From Paramisgurnus dabryanus (taxonomy: Eukaryota > Chordata > Actinopteri > Cypriniformes > Cobitidae), in NCBI RefSeq assembly GCF_030506205.2, contig NC_133353.1, positions 23,261,861-23,325,860 of the forward strand: a stretch of DNA of 64,000 nucleotides, read 5' to 3'. The notes beneath the pieces are model-generated. The model saw only the letters and a program-made list of their open reading frames with translations, did no database searches and was not told the origin of the DNA. Position numbers and translations under genes: made by a program. Below are positions 62,310-64,000 of this stretch, piece after piece (position 1 is the stretch's first letter; the number at the start of each line of letters is the position of its first letter).

Positions 62310-63480
62310 CTAAACCATAACCCTAACCCTTTTGAAAAAATAGGTGGGGCCAGTTTCACCTATAACCACCAAACAAGACACAAACATCAACACTTTAAAA
62401 TGCAACCAAGTGACCCAGGGGGCTTAGGCCTCCTTGCTGTTTTCAGCTGTTTTAACTTGAATCCATAGTAAATTACCATTTGTGCTATACTTTTGGTTTT
62501 AAAATAAAAGCTATATTCCACAAAATATTAATATAAAAATGTGTTACAGTGATTTAATAATTTCTCTCCTAAGTAATACAGATCAAGTAACGCTAACTGT
62601 GAACTGATATGAAACAACAGGTTAAATGTGGCTCATTCGAAAGCTAGAAATTACAGTGCTGTTTTATAAAAACATTGTGTTGTATTGGGAGATGATGGAG
62701 GTAGGCAGCACTAAAGGCTGAAACAGGGAACTGGATGGGGCATTTCAAAATCCATCCCAGATTAATGGGTCATTCTTAATCTCTCATGGTTGTGTCCAAA
62801 TTGGACACCCCCACCCAAACTCAATCTCAGACCTTGGTGATCTTAATGTGAGAGAAATACACGCGTGACAGTGGGGGAGGAACATGATTCAAAGAGAGAA
62901 TGAGGAGGGAGCCTTTGATCATCAACGCATCGGATATTAACATACTGAATGTGACATTTTTTATTTGTTGTATTTGAAACACACACAAATATCTGTAAAG
63001 TCAGATTTGATTAAGAAGAGTGTGCGTGTTACCTTCAGTGTGGCAGTATAATGGTGAACAGCAACAATGTGACAAACACACTGTATGGAAAACAGCACTG
63101 TATGGAAATATTAAGTCTTGGGTTTGTATTCAACACATGGAGAAAATACACTAAAGACTTAATTTGTATATGACAGACCTCAAGCCATATTTTATACTGT
63201 ATAAAGTCTGACAAACTAAATGAATGACTTTCTGTGCTATAACTATAATACGGTTGTGAATCAGTAGTCTCTGCAATATAAAAGAACTCGGTACAAAAGT
63301 CTCATATTGTCCCATATTTTCAGTCCATTTGTCTGTGAGAAAACGTCTCTATCCCTGTTAAATGCAACTTTTTAACTCTGTCTGTATCCACCAACTTGTT
63401 TTTGCCTTTTTTGTCTGCCTGTATACAAGCTGACACATACCCAGTGAAGATGTTTTTAGTGTTGTTTTGTCAATTCCTGT
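62310..63480. other. Intergenic DNA before tmem260; possible regulatory piece at 62690-62900
   Basis: 62690-62900 is repeat-free with TAATCT and ATTAAT words. The region from about 63350 to 63481 is probably the tmem260 3' UTR (- strand), though no convincing poly(A) hexamer on that strand was identified with certainty. Confidence 0.35.
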
Positions 63481-63481
63481 C

Positions 63482-63736
63482 TCAGACCTTTTGTCTTTCT
63501 CTAAGTCTGTCTCTCTCTTTCCTGAGGTATGAGATGGCCGAGCGGATGGCTTTGCTTTGGGTGTCAGTTGGTTCTTTCTGCAGGTACAGAGTAAAGTGGA
63601 GGATGCTGCGACTCAGAAGGGTGTCTGGACTGTAACTTCCGCCCCCTGAGCGCAATAAACGCTCTGCAGCTAGAGCGAGGTTTTTATCCCAGTTGGCTGG
63701 ATAGTCTACTTGGGCGTCCACTGTTTGACAGTACAG
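63482..63736 (-). CDS. tmem260: Tmem260, last coding exon (C-terminal 84 residues)
   Basis: Tmem260 is a multi-pass ER membrane protein that O-mannosylates plexin/MET-type receptor domains; its C-terminal part is a soluble helical domain. This exon, read on the - strand from an ATCAACAG acceptor at 63737-63744 to a TGA at 63482-63484, encodes the C-terminus. It shares PANWDKN with human PVNWHKN, LLSRSILHF with LLSETIRHF, LYLQKEPTD with LYSQKAPND, and the basic ending SYLRKERDRLRERQKV with the human KHLRKELQSLRNRKNV. The human comparison is from memory of the protein. The rest of the gene must lie to the right of the window. Tail-to-tail placement next to otx2 matches the human order. The phase-0 exon start is inferred from the acceptor and the loss of similarity beyond it. 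Confidence 0.88.
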   Translation of the reverse strand: MYCQTVDAQVDYPANWDKNLALAAERLLRSGGGSYSPDTLLSRSILHFTLYLQKEPTDTQSKAIRSAISYLRKERDRLRERQKV

Positions 63737-63830
63737 CTGTTGATAAAAATGCACAAGGATTAAAAGATTTGCATAATACGAAGAAAAGATGAGAAATATG
63801 GACAATATTGAGAGTTATGGGTAGTAACTA
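63737..63830 (-). other. tmem260 intron (partial view)
   Basis: Sequence upstream of the last tmem260 exon on the - strand. It starts with the acceptor context tttttatcaacag read leftwards. No further exon is visible before the window ends. Confidence 0.6.
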
Positions 63831-63831
63831 T

Positions 63832-64000
63832 TAAAGGGATAGTTCACCCCAAAATGAAGATTCTGTCAACACTCACCCTTAAGTTGTCTCAAACCTGTAT
63901 AAAGTCTTTGTTCTGCTGAACACAAGGGAAGATATTTTGAGAAATGTTTGTAACCAAACCGTTATAGAGCAGCATTAACTTCCATAGTATTTCATCGTGC
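63832..64000. mobile_element. MITE (TTAAAGGGATAGTTCACCC type), cut by the window edge
   Basis: Begins ttaaagggatagttcacccc and continues with aaaatgaagattctgtcaac, ctgctgaacacaagggaagatattttgag and taaccaaaccgtt, phrases I recognise from very common cyprinid MITEs. TTAA at its start suggests a TTAA target. It lies in a tmem260 intron. Relatives are at 7315-9035 and 10530-10700. Confidence 0.8.

Overview
This window is vertebrate nuclear DNA, most likely from a cyprinid-like teleost fish. It is AT-rich, intron-containing and gene-poor, and it is full of short DNA transposons (Tc1/mariner, hAT, PIF/Harbinger and foldback types) and dinucleotide microsatellites. Only two protein-coding genes can be supported. 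I see no operons, bacterial genes, tRNA or rRNA genes, CRISPR arrays or retroviral genes.

The central gene is otx2 (zebrafish-type otx2b) on the + strand. It has three coding exons, 24906-25002, 25720-25871 and 26044-26667, joining to a 290-residue K50 paired-class homeodomain protein that is close to human and zebrafish OTX2 throughout. A probable 3' UTR runs to a polyadenylation signal at 27662. Sites for a spliced noncoding 5' exon can be proposed but not proven. At the right edge (63482-63736, - strand) is the last coding exon of tmem260. The tail-to-tail otx2/tmem260 order agrees with the arrangement I recall for human chromosome 14.

Layout: 1-5.2 kb is transposon debris and a CA microsatellite. 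5.5-24.7 kb is the otx2 upstream region, with mostly unique stretches that look like regulatory DNA and a few inserted elements (a hAT inside an older foldback element at 7.3-9.0 kb, a Tc1-type MITE at 11.25 kb). 24.7-27.7 kb is otx2. 27.7-43 kb is a largely unique, enhancer-like downstream desert holding several TAATCC-type sites, the motif that OTX proteins themselves bind. 42-63 kb is dense in nested mobile elements. These include a 2.4 kb element with a 187-bp tandem array, two copies of one foldback family each invaded by another palindrome, a Tc1 transposase remnant, a row of Harbinger-type elements, and an 825-bp transposon remnant carrying a broken RecQ-like helicase segment with an exact 9-bp target duplication.

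The two genes are not known to act together. Otx2 is a transcription factor for forebrain, midbrain and eye, while Tmem260 is an ER O-mannosyltransferase. The biology of the window is mainly long-range control DNA around a developmental regulator, with mobile elements crowded towards the tmem260 side. Calls of regulatory DNA rest on composition, absence of visible repeats and binding-site words only, because no comparative data were available to me.
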